From Pseudomonas oryzagri (lineage in GTDB: Bacteria; Pseudomonadota; Gammaproteobacteria; Pseudomonadales; Pseudomonadaceae): a stretch of DNA of 64,000 nt. Where the stretch lies: NCBI RefSeq assembly GCF_020831405.1, contig NZ_JAJHPU010000017.1, positions 313,993-377,992 on the forward strand. The letters are read 5' to 3'. Below are positions 18,603-32,000 of the stretch, one piece after another. A model generated the notes under the pieces. It was not told the origin of the DNA. It saw nothing but the letters and a program-made list of their open reading frames with translations, and did no database searches. The translations under genes and the position numbers were made by a program. Each line of letters starts with the position of its first letter. Positions within the stretch are counted from its first letter, which is position 1.

Positions 18603-19514
18603 TTACAACTCGATGCTCATGCCGTCCCAGGCGACCTCGACCCCACGCGCGTTGAGTTCGCCGCGCTCGAGCGAGTCCTCGTCGAGGATCGGGTTGGTGT
18701 TGTTGATGTGGATGAGCACCTTGCGCTGACGCGGCAGACGCTCGAGCAGCTCGAGCATGCCGCCCTCGCCGCTCTGCGGCAGGTGACCCATCTCGCTGCC
18801 GAGCTTGGTGCCGCAGCCGGCATGGATCATCTCGTCGTCGCGCCACAGCGTGCCGTCGACCAGCAGGCAGTCGGCGCGGCCCATCCACTCCAGCAGCTCG
18901 TCGCTCACCTGGCCGAGGCCGGGCGCGTAGAACAGGCGCCCGCCGGTGCGGCTGTCCTCGACCAAGAGGCCCAGGTTGTCACCGGGGTGCGGATCGTTGC
19001 GGTGCGGCGAGTAGGGCGGTGCCGCGCTGCGCAGCGGAATCGGGGTGAAACGCAGCGCCGGGCAGGCGTCGACCACGAAGCTGCGATCCAGCTCGATGCG
19101 TTTCCAGTTCAGGCCGCCGTTCCAGTGGCTGAGCATGTTGAACAGCGGGAAGCCGGTGGTCAGGTCCTGGTGGACCATCTCGCTGCACCACACCTCGTGC
19201 GGGCAGCCCTCGCGCAGGGTGAGCAGGCCGGTGGTGTGGTCGATCTGGCTGTCGAGCAGGATCAGCGCGCTGATCGCCGTGTCGCGCACCGCGCGGGCGG
19301 GCTGCAGGGCCGGGAAGGCCTCGATCTGCGCGCGGATGTCGGGCGAGGCGTTGCAGATGATCCAGTTGACCCCGTCGTCGGACAGGGCGATGGACGACTG
19401 GGTGCGCGGGGTGACACTCAGGGTACCTTCGCGCAGGCCGCGGCAGTTGCGGCAGTTGCAGTTCCACTGGGGAAAGCCGCCACCGGCGGCGGAACCGAGA
19501 ATACGGATGTACAT
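18603..19514 (-). CDS. pqqB: PQQ biosynthesis hydroxylase PqqB
   Basis: Metallo-beta-lactamase-fold iron enzyme that hydroxylates the tyrosine moiety of the Glu-Tyr intermediate in PQQ synthesis. 303 residues. N-terminal [19 protein letters not shown] carries the family's cysteine pair, [15 protein letters not shown] is the degenerate HxHxDH-like metal motif, and [12 protein letters not shown] marks the C-terminal part. It begins about 50 bases after pqqA. Confidence 0.95.
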   Translation of the reverse strand: MYIRILGSAAGGGFPQWNCNCRNCRGLREGTLSVTPRTQSSIALSDDGVNWIICNASPDIRAQIEAFPALQPARAVRDTAISALILLDSQIDHTTGLLTLREGCPHEVWCSEMVHQDLTTGFPLFNMLSHWNGGLNWKRIELDRSFVVDACPALRFTPIPLRSAAPPYSPHRNDPHPGDNLGLLVEDSRTGGRLFYAPGLGQVSDELLEWMGRADCLLVDGTLWRDDEMIHAGCGTKLGSEMGHLPQSGEGGMLELLERLPRQRKVLIHINNTNPILDEDSLERGELNARGVEVAWDGMSIEL

Positions 19515-19563
19515 GGGGGAGTCCCCGGGCGGGAAGCCCCGGACAGGCCGGGGCTATGTTGGA

Positions 19564-19635
19564 TCAACGATTGGCGAAATACATGGTTACTTCGAAGCCA
19601 ATACGCAGATCGGTGAAGGCGGGCTTGGTCCACAT
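19564..19635 (-). CDS. pqqA: PQQ precursor peptide PqqA
   Basis: 23-residue ribosomal precursor of [23 protein letters not shown] plus ANR. The Glu15 and Tyr19 that become the cofactor sit in the invariant EVTMY core. Start ATG at 19635 has AGAGGA six to nine bases upstream. It is the first gene of the pqq operon; the 170 bases upstream must contain the operon promoter, but I could not identify its boxes. Confidence 0.97.
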   Translation of the reverse strand: MWTKPAFTDLRIGFEVTMYFANR

Positions 19636-19804
19636 GGCGCAGTCCTCTTGTTGTCGAAACCGGTGAATTCCGGCAAGACAGTTATGCGCCCTAAATCGGA
19701 GCGGCCAAATGGTACTTTGGAAGGAGGCCCGGCTGTCGTTGGTAGCCCTCGACCGGCGTCGTCCGGGAGTATGGCCGCGGGCCGCCCCGGCCAAAGACGC
19801 GCAT

Positions 19805-19831
19805 AAAAAAACGCGGCCCAGGGCCGCGTTT
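19805..19831 (-). terminator. Second terminator upstream of pqqA
   Basis: Perfect 11-bp stem AAACGCGGCCC/GGGCCGCGTTT; on the minus strand a run of T follows. Together with the hairpin at 19903 it separates exaC transcripts from the pqq operon. The plus strand also ends in TTT, so it may work both ways. Confidence 0.75.
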
Positions 19832-19902
19832 CGACAGGGGGGGCGCCGTGCGCCACGGGTATCTTCCGGAGCCCCCCTGCCCGGCGGGGCGTCGACAAGT
19901 CA

Positions 19903-19935
19903 CAAAAAACCGGCGCACCGTTTCCAGTGCGCCGG
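19903..19935 (-). terminator. Rho-independent terminator of exaC
   Basis: Nine-bp stem CCGGCGCAC/GTGCGCCGG with an 8-nt loop and a six-T run on the minus strand, about 80 bases past the exaC stop. Confidence 0.85.
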
Positions 19936-20014
19936 CGAGGAGTGACACGGGGAGAAAAGGCGGGAGCGACCGGACCACGCTCAGAGCCGGTCGCGCCCGA
20001 AAGGGGACAGCCCC

Positions 20015-21535
<1,521 letters not shown>

Positions 21536-21744
21536 GCTGATGGCCTCTCTTTTATTGTCGCTGTCCGGACTGGTTCTGGTTTGTGCGGACTGTGAGTTGA
21601 TGGTGGCAGTCCATGCACGGTGTCGGTATGCGCCGATGGAAGGCAGAAGCTCGTTATTTGGTAGTAACGGCCGCAGGAAAGTTTGCACGGGACCGGGCAA
21701 AGCGCAAGGCGCCTGCCCGCTGCCGGCGCCTCGGTCTTCGGGCC

Positions 21745-23355
21745 TCAGGCCGCAGCGGGCACCGGCGCCCCGGCGGTCGACGCCGAGACCGGCGGCTGCG
21801 CGACCTCCGGCAGGTAGCCCAGGCGCAGGCCGCCCCAGTGGCGACCGTGGATGAAGATCGGCACCGAGAGGTCGTGCATCAGCTCGCCAGTGTCGCGGGT
21901 GTAGGTCTGCATCAGCAGCGCCTGCCGGTGGCTGCCGCAGCGGATGCCGGTACGATCGGTGAAGATGCGCTTGCTGCGGCTGTGGGCCATGTCGACCTGG
22001 GCGTCGCCGGTGAGCGGCTGACTGAAGGCCAGGTTGTGGGTCGGCACATAGCCGTCCGGCGTACAGGCGATGGCGAACACCACCCCCTCGTGACGCTCGA
22101 GCAGCGGCTCCTGGATGGCCGGCAGCACCTCGTCGGTGAAACGGTCGAAGCGGCTGCTGAATTTCTGCGGATGGGTAGCGGGGATCGGCTGGTAATGGCG
22201 ATCGAACAGGTCGTCGAGGCCGATCCGCCCGCCCTTGATGGCCGCCTCGAACTGCCGGGTGATCGCCTGCGCCCCTTCGCGGGCCAGGTCGTAGACGCGC
22301 TGGTGGTAGTCGTCGAGGGCCACCTCGGCAAGTTGCTCGCTGATGGTCTCGGTCAGCTCCTCGAGTTTCATCGCCTCGTCCTCCAGACGGCGGGTCTGCT
22401 CGTCGCTCACCGCCAGGTCGCTGCGCATCTGTTCCACCGCCTCGAACAGGCTGCCGAGCTGTCGGCGGTTGTCGTCCGAGCCGGCGGCGATCTCGCTGAT
22501 CTGCCGCTCGACGCCCACCGACAGCGCGGCGATGCTGTCCAGGTGCTGGCCGGCGCGCTCCACCTCGGCCACTCCGGCGACCAGCTCGGCGGGCAGGCTG
22601 CGGATCTGCTCGACTACCTCGCTGGTCTGGCGCTGGATTTCGCCGATCATCGTGCCCACCTCGGCGGTCGCCGCGGCGGTGCGTCCGGCCAGGCTGCGCA
22701 CCTCGCCGGCCACCACGGCGAAACCGCGGCCATGCTCGCCGGCGCGGGCCGCCTCGATCGCCGCGTTGAGCGCCAGCAGGTTGGTCTGGCTGGCGATCTC
22801 CTGGATCACCCCGGTAACCCTCTGGATCTCCGCGCTGCGCCGGTTCAGTTCCTCGATCAGCACGCGGCTGGCGCCGGCCTGCTGGCGCAGCTGCTGCATC
22901 CGCCCGATGGTGTCGACCAGCACGCGGCGGCCGGCCTCGCTGCTCTGCCGCGCCTCGACGGCGGCTTCCACCGCTTGCTTGCTGAGCGCCGAAGTCTGCG
23001 CCTCGGTGGCGATCATCACCTCGGCGCTGCCGACGATGCGCGCCGCGGCTCCGACCTGCGACTCGACCCGCGCCGCCAGGTGCTGCACCGAATAAGCGAC
23101 ACCGGCCGCCGACAGCGCATTGTGGCTGACGGAATAGGACAGGCCACGGGCCAGCTTGCCGACATCGACGGTCGTCGCCTCCCGTCGGCCGCCCCACCGA
23201 CGCCGCCAGGCCAGCGCCAGCCAGGGCAGAGCGAGCAGCAGGGCCAGACACAGCCAGAGCGGCAGCCAGGCCTGCGCCTGGGCCAGCAGCAGCAGCGCCG
23301 CGCCGACGCCCAAGGCCAGGCGCTCGACAACCGTGCGGGAAAGGATGGATGACAT
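21745..23355 (-). CDS. Methyl-accepting chemotaxis protein with C-terminal sensor-like domain
   Basis: 536-residue chemoreceptor. Two hydrophobic segments at about residues 12-50 form a membrane hairpin with almost no periplasmic loop; a methyl-accepting domain follows, with the hairpin tip around [21 protein letters not shown] (residues 186-206). The C-terminal ~160 residues ([15 protein letters not shown] ... TDRTGIRC ... [18 protein letters not shown]) form a cytoplasmic putative sensor domain. Start ATG at 23355 has GAGGAG upstream. Its place between the alcohol dehydrogenase and exaC suggests a role in sensing alcohols or their oxidation state; this is inference. Confidence 0.87.
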   Translation of the reverse strand: MSSILSRTVVERLALGVGAALLLLAQAQAWLPLWLCLALLLALPWLALAWRRRWGGRREATTVDVGKLARGLSYSVSHNALSAAGVAYSVQHLAARVESQVGAAARIVGSAEVMIATEAQTSALSKQAVEAAVEARQSSEAGRRVLVDTIGRMQQLRQQAGASRVLIEELNRRSAEIQRVTGVIQEIASQTNLLALNAAIEAARAGEHGRGFAVVAGEVRSLAGRTAAATAEVGTMIGEIQRQTSEVVEQIRSLPAELVAGVAEVERAGQHLDSIAALSVGVERQISEIAAGSDDNRRQLGSLFEAVEQMRSDLAVSDEQTRRLEDEAMKLEELTETISEQLAEVALDDYHQRVYDLAREGAQAITRQFEAAIKGGRIGLDDLFDRHYQPIPATHPQKFSSRFDRFTDEVLPAIQEPLLERHEGVVFAIACTPDGYVPTHNLAFSQPLTGDAQVDMAHSRSKRIFTDRTGIRCGSHRQALLMQTYTRDTGELMHDLSVPIFIHGRHWGGLRLGYLPEVAQPPVSASTAGAPVPAAA

Positions 23356-23569
23356 GGGGGCTCCTCGCGGGAAGCGGACCACCGCAGGCATCACGGAGAA
23401 GAGGCCACCGGCCATCCGTGGCTGCCGCCGGCGCTCCGGCATTGTTCTTGTTCGAAAAGGCAGTGACGCCGCCCCCTCCTCTGCCGGAGACAGTCGCCCT
23501 GCACGTGGGCCATCACTGGTATATCGGCCGCCCGCCAGCGGCCTTGAGCCACCCGCCAGACGAAAACGA

Positions 23570-23594
23570 CGAGGCCGGCAATAAGCCGGCCTCG
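23570..23594 (-). terminator. Terminator of the PQQ alcohol dehydrogenase gene
   Basis: Perfect 10-bp stem CGAGGCCGGC/GCCGGCCTCG with a 5-nt loop, 19 bases after the stop; a short T-run follows on the minus strand. Confidence 0.75.
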
Positions 23595-23612
23595 TGCGTC
23601 AGCAATGACGGA

Positions 23613-25397
23613 TCAGCGATTGGCGACCGCCGCGGCCTCCTTCGGCAGCTTGAAGGTCCACACCATGCCGCCCTGGTTGAAGTCCTTGATGCGCTTGGCC
23701 ACTTCGCCGCCCCACAGCGGTACGGCGCCACCCCAGCCGGAGAGCACGGAGACGTACTGCTCGCCGTCCATCTCCCAGGTGATCGGCGAGCCGATCACGC
23801 CCGAGCCGGTGTTGAACTCGTAGAGTTTCTTGCCGGTCTTGGCGTCGAAGCCCATCAGGAAGCCTTCCGGGTTGCCGGTGAATACCAGGTTACCCTTGGT
23901 GGCCAGCACGCCGCCCCACAGCGGTGCGTAGTTCTTGTAGCGCCAGACTTCCTTGCCGGTCTTCGGATCGATGGCGCGCAGCACACCGATGTAGTCGTCG
24001 TTGAGCGGATGGATGGTGAAGCCGGCACCCAGGTAGGCGGCGCCCTTCTTGTAGGCGGTGCCTTCGTTCCAGATGTCCATGCCCCACTCGTTGGACGGCA
24101 CGTAGAACAGCCCGGTGTCCTGGCTGTAGGCCATCGGCATCCAGTTCTTGCCACCCAGGAACGACGGCGCGACGAACACGCTCTTGCCCTGCGCACCGGC
24201 TTCGCTCGGCTTGCCCGGACGGTTTTCCTCGTTGTAGAGCGGACGACCTTCCTTATCCAGGCCCTTGGCCCAGGTGATCTTGTCGACGAACGGGAAGCCG
24301 CGGATGAACTTGCCGTTGGTGCGGTCGAGCACGTAGAAGAAGCCGTTACGGTCGGCGGTGGCCGCGGCCTTCACGGTCTTGCCGCCTTCCTGGTAGTTGA
24401 ACGACACCAGCTCGTTGACGCCGTCGAAGTCCCAGCCGTCGTGCGGGGTGGTCTGGAAGTGCCACTTGATGGTGCCGTCGTCCGGGTTCAGCGCCAGACG
24501 CGAGGAGGAGTACAGGTTGTCGCCCGGGCGCAGGTGCGAGTTCCACGGCGACGGGTTGCCGGTACCGAACAGCAGCTGGTTGGTTTCCGGGTCGTAGTAG
24601 CCGCCCAGCCACGGGGCCGCGCCACCGGTCTTCCACAGGTCGCCCGGCCAGGTCTTGCCCTGGCCCGCGCCGGTCAGGCCGTTCTCGACCGGCTTGCCGT
24701 CCTTGTAGACGAAGCCCATGTGACCTTCGACGGTCGGGCGGGTCCACAGCAGTTCGCCGTTGGTGGGGTTGTAGGCTTCGATCTTGCCGACCACGCCGAA
24801 TTCGCCACCGGACACGCCGGTGATCAGCTTGCCATTGACCACCAGCGGAGCCGCGGTAATCGAGTAGCCGGCCTTGTAGTCGGCCACGGTCTTCTTCCAC
24901 ACCACCTTGCCGGTGTCCTTGTTCAGGGCGACCAGTTTGGCGTCGAGGGTGCCGAAGATCACCAGGTCGCCGTACAGGGCGACACCGCGGTTGATCACGT
25001 CACAGCAGGGCATGATGCCGTCGGGCAGACGGGCGTCGTACTGCCACAGTTCCTTGCCGGTCTTGGCGTCGACCGCGAACACGCGCGAGTAGGAGGCGGT
25101 CATGTACATCACGCCATCCTTGACCATCGGCTGGGCCTGCTGGCCGCGCTGCTTCTCGCCACCGAAGGAGAAGGCCCACACCGGGCGCAGCTGGGTGACG
25201 TTGTCGGCGTTGAGCTTGTCCAGGGTGCTGTAGCGCTGGCCTTGGGTACCGATACCGTTGGTCACCACGTCGCCGGGGGTCTGGGCGTCCTTGGCGATGT
25301 CGTCGTCGGTGACTGCCCAGGCAGACATGCCGGACAGCGCCAGCGCAAGGCTCAGGGCGGTCCGGGCAAAGGAATTGGTGAGACCGGAGTGCTTCAT
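23613..25397 (-). CDS. pedH: PQQ-dependent alcohol dehydrogenase, lanthanide type (PedH-like)
   Basis: 594-residue periplasmic quinoprotein alcohol dehydrogenase. A signal peptide is cut after AWA (residue 28). The eight-bladed propeller carries the vicinal disulfide Cys131-Cys132 (MPCCDV) and metal ligands Glu199 (GGEFG), Asn281 (GTGNP) and the catalytic Asp323 in [11 protein letters not shown]. Asp325, two residues after the catalytic Asp, is the extra carboxylate that marks lanthanide-dependent enzymes (XoxF, PedH). Length and sequence resemble PedH of P. putida closely. Electrons would go to a cytochrome c that is not encoded here. ATG at 25397 follows AGAGG. Alternative: a calcium enzyme that happens to have Asp; unlikely. 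Confidence 0.9.
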   Translation of the reverse strand: MKHSGLTNSFARTALSLALALSGMSAWAVTDDDIAKDAQTPGDVVTNGIGTQGQRYSTLDKLNADNVTQLRPVWAFSFGGEKQRGQQAQPMVKDGVMYMTASYSRVFAVDAKTGKELWQYDARLPDGIMPCCDVINRGVALYGDLVIFGTLDAKLVALNKDTGKVVWKKTVADYKAGYSITAAPLVVNGKLITGVSGGEFGVVGKIEAYNPTNGELLWTRPTVEGHMGFVYKDGKPVENGLTGAGQGKTWPGDLWKTGGAAPWLGGYYDPETNQLLFGTGNPSPWNSHLRPGDNLYSSSRLALNPDDGTIKWHFQTTPHDGWDFDGVNELVSFNYQEGGKTVKAAATADRNGFFYVLDRTNGKFIRGFPFVDKITWAKGLDKEGRPLYNEENRPGKPSEAGAQGKSVFVAPSFLGGKNWMPMAYSQDTGLFYVPSNEWGMDIWNEGTAYKKGAAYLGAGFTIHPLNDDYIGVLRAIDPKTGKEVWRYKNYAPLWGGVLATKGNLVFTGNPEGFLMGFDAKTGKKLYEFNTGSGVIGSPITWEMDGEQYVSVLSGWGGAVPLWGGEVAKRIKDFNQGGMVWTFKLPKEAAAVANR

Positions 25398-26122
25398 TGC
25401 GGCTACCTCTGCGGGTTCATTGTTATCGCCGGGAGTTTTTCCCGGTCTGTAGCGAATTCTTCGCCGCAGGGGATAGCGCAACAATTGAACGCGGGGAGCA
25501 AAGACATGCTTCCTTGGTAGCAATACCGCCCCGCGAGGCCCGTGCGACGGGGGTATGGCCGCCATCCAGACGCCCCCGTCCCTTCGCGATCTCGCCCTGC
25601 CCTGAGTAGTGAAGCGGGTTCCCCCGGCATTCGCCACGCGGCGGGTGAGCGAGCGGCCGGCCGCAGCCTCTGGAGAGGAACACCGTCCGGCGAGGACTGC
25701 CGGCAGGCTACGGGCCACTTCTATTGCCGTCGTTTCCGGGGAACCGGGTCGCCTCCGGTGCGCCGACCTTATACCCCTCCGCGCCAGCCCCAGTGCCGTC
25801 GATGACGCCGCAGCGCGCAGCGCCACGCGACATCCGCGGCCGTCCGCTGTCGTCCCGCGCCGCCCGGCCGCCGGCGCCCGAGGGGACAGGTCAGTTTGAG
25901 CATTTTCACGTCGCAAATAGGCAAATGGGCTGTCGGCCTATTTCGCACAATCGATCCAACACGCTTTCCAGCCGGCGGTCGCCGGCATCCCGTCGCCCTC
26001 CTGGATTCGTGGCGACACGCACCGGACAGGACGACGGGGTGCGGGAGGCACGCCCCGATCAGACCGGGCCTGGGCAGCCCTAATCCAACAGACGACCGCA
26101 AGGTGTCGCAGGGAGATCAGAG
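25398..26122. other. Divergent promoter region between pedH and glyA
   Basis: 725 bases without a supported gene; short open frames exist on both strands but lack ribosome sites and recognisable products. A small CCGGGA/TCCCGG hairpin lies 32 bases before pedH (25429-25445). The glyA side carries an inverted repeat at 25913-25946. Confidence 0.5.
25913..25946. promoter_or_regulatory. Inverted repeat upstream of glyA (candidate operator)
   Basis: Arms GCAAATAGGC and GCCTATTTCGC separated by 13 bases, about 175-210 bases upstream of glyA in a locally A+T-rich patch. The spacing suits a dimeric or AraC-type regulator. In P. aeruginosa the glyA-sox operon answers to the sarcosine regulator SouR; assigning this site to SouR or GbdR is a guess. 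Confidence 0.5.
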
Positions 26123-27376
<1,254 letters not shown>

Positions 27377-27469
27377 GCCAACCGCCCCATGCGCGGCCGG
27401 GCGGGCAGTAACGCCCACCCGGCCCGATCCTCTCCCGCTGGAGAGGTGCAACGTATCAGGAGCCTCCAG

Positions 27470-28720
27470 ATGCAACGTTATTCCGGCTTCGGCCTGTTCA
27501 AGCAATCCCTGAGCCATCACGAGAACTGGCAGCGCATGTGGCGCAACCCGACGCCCAAGCCGGTCTACGATGTGATCATCATCGGCGGTGGCGGCCACGG
27601 TCTGGCCACGGCCTACTATCTGGCCAAGGAGCACGGCATCACCAACGTCGCGGTGATCGAGAAGGGCTGGCTGGGCGGCGGCAACACCGCGCGCAACACC
27701 ACCATCGTGCGTTCCAACTACCTGTGGGACGAGTCGTCGCAACTCTACGAACACTCGCTGAAGCTGTGGGAAGGCCTGTCCCAGGACCTCAACTACAACG
27801 TGATGTTCTCCCAGCGCGGCTGCTACCACCTGTGCCACACCCTGCAGGACCTGCGTGACGCCGAACGCCTGGTGAGCGCCAACCTGCTCAACGGCATTCC
27901 CAACGAGCTGCTCGACCGCAACCAGGTGGCCGACGAGATCCCCTTCCTCGACTGCAGCAAGAACACCCGCTTCCCGATCCTCGGCGCATCGGTGCAGCGC
28001 CGCGCCGGCAACGCCCGCCACGACGCCGTGGCCTGGGGCTACGCCCGCGCCGCCGACGCCCTGGGCGTCGACCTGATCCAGCAGACCGAAGTCACCGGCT
28101 TCCGCAAGCAGAACGGCGCGGTGATCGGCGTCGAAACCACCCGCGGCTTCATCGGCGCCAAGCGCGTCGGCATGGTGGTCGCCGGCAACACCAGCCCGCT
28201 GGCGGCCAAGGCCGGCTTCCGCCTGCCGCTGGAATCCCACCCGCTGCAGGCGCTGGTGTCCGAGCCGATCAAGCCGATCATCCACAGCGTGATCATGTCC
28301 AACGCCGTGCACGGCTACATCAGCCAGTCCGACAAGGGCGACCTGGTGATCGGCGCCGGCATCGACGGCTGGGTCGGCTACGGCCAGCGCGGCTCCTACC
28401 CGGTGATCGAGCACACCATCCAGGCCATCGTCGAGATGTTCCCGGTGCTCTCGCGGGTCCGCATGAACCGCCAGTGGGGCGGCATCGTCGACACCACCCC
28501 GGACGCCTGCCCGATCATCGGCAAGACCCCGGTGCCCAATCTGTTCATCAACTGCGGCTGGGGCACCGGCGGCTTCAAGGCCACCCCGGGCTCGGGCAAC
28601 GTGTTCGCCGCCACCCTGGCGCGCGGCGAGCCGCACCCGCTGGCCCGGCCGTTCAACCTCGAGCGCTTCCACACCGGCGCGCTGATCGACGAACACGGCG
28701 CCGCCGCCGTCGCCCACTAA
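27470..28720 (+). CDS. soxB: Sarcosine oxidase beta subunit
   Basis: 416-residue flavoprotein subunit of heterotetrameric sarcosine oxidase, carrying the sarcosine-oxidising FAD/covalent FMN site. N-terminal dinucleotide fold [17 protein letters not shown], then [17 protein letters not shown], and C-terminal [14 protein letters not shown]. Start ATG at 27470 has AGGAG 8 bases upstream. First of soxBDAG. Confidence 0.96.
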   Translation: MQRYSGFGLFKQSLSHHENWQRMWRNPTPKPVYDVIIIGGGGHGLATAYYLAKEHGITNVAVIEKGWLGGGNTARNTTIVRSNYLWDESSQLYEHSLKLWEGLSQDLNYNVMFSQRGCYHLCHTLQDLRDAERLVSANLLNGIPNELLDRNQVADEIPFLDCSKNTRFPILGASVQRRAGNARHDAVAWGYARAADALGVDLIQQTEVTGFRKQNGAVIGVETTRGFIGAKRVGMVVAGNTSPLAAKAGFRLPLESHPLQALVSEPIKPIIHSVIMSNAVHGYISQSDKGDLVIGAGIDGWVGYGQRGSYPVIEHTIQAIVEMFPVLSRVRMNRQWGGIVDTTPDACPIIGKTPVPNLFINCGWGTGGFKATPGSGNVFAATLARGEPHPLARPFNLERFHTGALIDEHGAAAVAH

Positions 28721-28731
28721 GGAGACCCGCC

Positions 28732-29052
28732 ATGCTGAACATCTTCTGTCCCCACTGTGGCGAACTGCGCTCCGAGGAGGAATTCAGCCCCGCCGGCCAG
28801 GCGCACATCGCCCGCCCGCTGAATCCCGAGGCCTGCTCCGACGAGGAGTGGGGCGAGTACCTGTTCTTCCGCGACAGCCCCCGCGGCCTGCGCCACGAGC
28901 TGTGGCTGCACGCCTCCGGCTGCCGCAAGTACTTCAACGCCACCCGTCACACGGTGAGCTACGAAATTCTCGAGACCTACAAGATCGGCGAACAACCCGC
29001 CTTCACCGAGGCAGCCGGCAAGAAGTCCGCCGCCCAAGGAGTATCGGCATGA
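28732..29052 (+). CDS. soxD: Sarcosine oxidase delta subunit
   Basis: 106-residue zinc-binding small subunit of heterotetrameric sarcosine oxidase. CPHCGELRSEEEF at the N-terminus and HASGCRKYFNATRHT provide the zinc cysteine/histidine ligands. The ATG follows AAGGAGA; the stop overlaps the soxA start in ATGA. Confidence 0.95.
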   Translation: MLNIFCPHCGELRSEEEFSPAGQAHIARPLNPEACSDEEWGEYLFFRDSPRGLRHELWLHASGCRKYFNATRHTVSYEILETYKIGEQPAFTEAAGKKSAAQGVSA

Positions 29053-32000
29053 GCCAGGTCAATCGCTTGTCCCGTGGCGGCCGCGTCGACCGCAGCCAGC
29101 CGCTCACCTTCACCTTCAACGGCCAGCGCTACCAGGGCTTCGCCGGCGACACCCTGGCCGCCGCCCTGCTGGCCAACGGCGTCGACGTGGTCGGCCGCAG
29201 CTTCAAGTACTCGCGTCCGCGCGGCATCGTCGCCGCCGGTGCCGAGGAGCCCAACGCCGTCATCCAGCTCGGCTCGCGCGAAGCCACCCAGGTGCCCAAC
29301 GTGCGCGCCACCCAGCAGGCGCTGTACGACGGCCTGGTGGCCAGCAGCACCAACGGCTGGCCGAACGTCGACACCGACCTGATGGGCCTGGTGGGCAAGG
29401 TCGGCGGCCAGATGATGCCGCCCGGCTTCTACTACAAGACCTTCATGTTCCCGCAGTCGATGTGGCCGACCTACGAGAAGTACATCCGCAAGGCCGCCGG
29501 CCTCGGCCGCGCGCCGACCGAGAACGACCCGGACAGCTACGACCTGATCAACCGCCACTGCGACGTGCTGGTGATCGGCGCAGGCCCGGCGGGTCTGGCC
29601 GCCGCCCTGGCCGCCGCCCGTAGCGGCGCCCGGGTGATCCTCGCCGACGAGCAGGAAGAGTTCGGTGGCAGCCTGCTCGACACCCGCGAGACCTTGAACG
29701 GCAAGCCCGCCGCCGAATGGATCGAGCAGGTGCTCGCCGAGCTGAAGACCTTCCCGGAAGTGCTCCTGCTGCCGCGCGCCACCGTCAACGGCTACCACGA
29801 CCACAACTTCCTGACCATCCACGAGCGCTGCACCGACCACCTCGGCGAAACCGCGCCGCTCGGCGCCTTCGCCCACAAGCCGGTGCGCCAGCGCCTGCAC
29901 CGGGTGCGCGCCAAGCGCGTGGTCCTCGCCGTCGGCGCCCACGAGCGTCCGCTGGTATTCGCCAACAACGACGTGCCCGGCAACATGCTGGCCGGCGCGG
30001 TGTCCACCTACGTGCGCCGCTACGGCGTGGCCCCCGGCAAGCAGCTGGTGCTGGCCACCAACAACGACTACGCCTACCGCACCGTGCTCGACTGGCTGGA
30101 CGCCGGCCTGCAGGTTGTCGCCGTCGCCGACGCGCGCAGCAACCCGCGCGGCGCCTGGGTCGAAGAAGCGCGTAGCCGCGGCGTGCGCATCCTCACCGGT
30201 AGCTCGGTGGTCGAAGTACGCGGCAGCAAGCGCGTCAAGGCCGCCCGCATCGCCGCCATCGACACCCGTTCCCATCGCGTCACCAGCCCGGGCGAGTGGC
30301 TGGAGTGCGACCTGGTAGCCAGCTCCGGCGGCTACAGCCCGGTCGTCCACCTGGCCTCGCACCTCGGCGGCAAGCCGACCTGGCGCGAGGACATCCTCGC
30401 CTTCGTGCCCGGCGACGGCCTCGGCCTGCAGGCGCGCGTCTGCGCCGGCGCGGTCAACGGCGTGTTCGCCCTCGGCACGGTGATCGCCGACGGCTACAGC
30501 GCCGGCAGCAAGGCCGCCACCGACGCCGGCTTCAAGGCCGTCAACGGCAAGCTGCCGCGCGCCGAGGAGCGCCGCGAGGAAGCCACCCTCGCGCTGTTCC
30601 ACGTGCCGCACGACAAGCCGACCGCCCGCGCGCCCAAGCAGTTCGTCGACCTGCAGAACGACGTCACCGCCGCCGGCATCGAGCTGGCCACCCGCGAGGG
30701 CTTCGAGTCGGTCGAGCACGTCAAGCGCTACACCGCGCTGGGCTTCGGCACCGACCAGGGCAAGCTCGGCAACATCAACGGCCTGGCCATCGCCGCCCGC
30801 TCGCTGGGGATCAGCATCCCGCAGATGGGCACCACGATGTTCCGCCCCAACTACACCCCGGTCAGCTTCGGCGCCATCGCCGGTCGCAACTGCGGTCCGC
30901 TGTTCGACGCCAAGCGCTTCACCGCCCTGCACGCCTGGCACGTGAAGAACGGCGCACTGTTCGAGGACGTCGGCCAGTGGAAGCGCCCGTGGTACTTCCC
31001 CAAGCCGGGCGAGGACCTGCACAGCGCCGTGGCCCGCGAGTGCCTGGCGGTGCGCAGCAGCGTCGGCCTGCTCGACGCCTCGACCCTCGGCAAGATCGAC
31101 ATCCAGGGCCCGGATGCCCGCGAGTTCCTCAACCGCGTGTACACCAACGCCTGGACCAAGCTCGACGTGGGCAAGGCCCGCTACGGCCTGATGTGCAAGG
31201 AAGACGGCATGGTCTTCGACGACGGCGTGACCGCCTGTCTGGCCGACAACCACTTCCTGATGACCACCACCACCGGCGGCGCCGCCCGCGTGCTGCAGTG
31301 GCTGGAGCTGTATCACCAGACCGAATGGCCGGAGCTGAAGGTGTACTTCACCTCGGTCACCGACCACTGGGCGACCCTGACCCTGTCCGGCCCCAACAGC
31401 CGCAAGCTGCTGGCCGAGGTCACCGACATCGACCTGGACAAGGACCGCTTCCCGTTCATGACCTGGCAGGAAGGCAAGGTCGCCGGCGTGCCGGCGCGGG
31501 TGTTCCGCATCTCCTTCACCGGCGAGCTGTCCTACGAGGTCAACATCCAGGCCGACTACGCCATGGGTGTGCTGGAGAAGCTGGCCGAGGCAGGCAAGAA
31601 GTACAACCTGACCCCGTACGGCACCGAGACCATGCACGTGCTGCGCGCCGAGAAGGGCTTCATCATCGTCGGCCAGGAAACCGACTCCACGGTGACCCCG
31701 GACGACCTCAACATGGGCTGGTGCGTCGGCCGCACGAAGCCGTTCTCGTGGATCGGCTGGCGCGGCATGAACCGCGAGGACGCCCGTCGCGAGGGCCGCA
31801 AGCAGCTGGTCGGCCTGCGCACCGTGGACCCGAACCAGGTGCTGCCGGAAGGCACCCAGCTGGTGTTCGATCCCAAGCAGCCCAAGCCGATGCAGATGGC
31901 CGGTCACGTGACCTCCAGCTACCAGAGCGCGAGCCTGGGCCACAGCGTCGCCCTGGCGCTGGTCAAGGGCGGCCTGTCGAAGCTCGGCCAGAAGGTCTAC

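Noticed and set aside
25403..25805. Short overlapping frames on both strands upstream of pedH as possible small genes (for example a missing exaB cytochrome).
   Set aside because: No CxxCH haem motif, no signal peptide and no ribosome site could be found in any of them.
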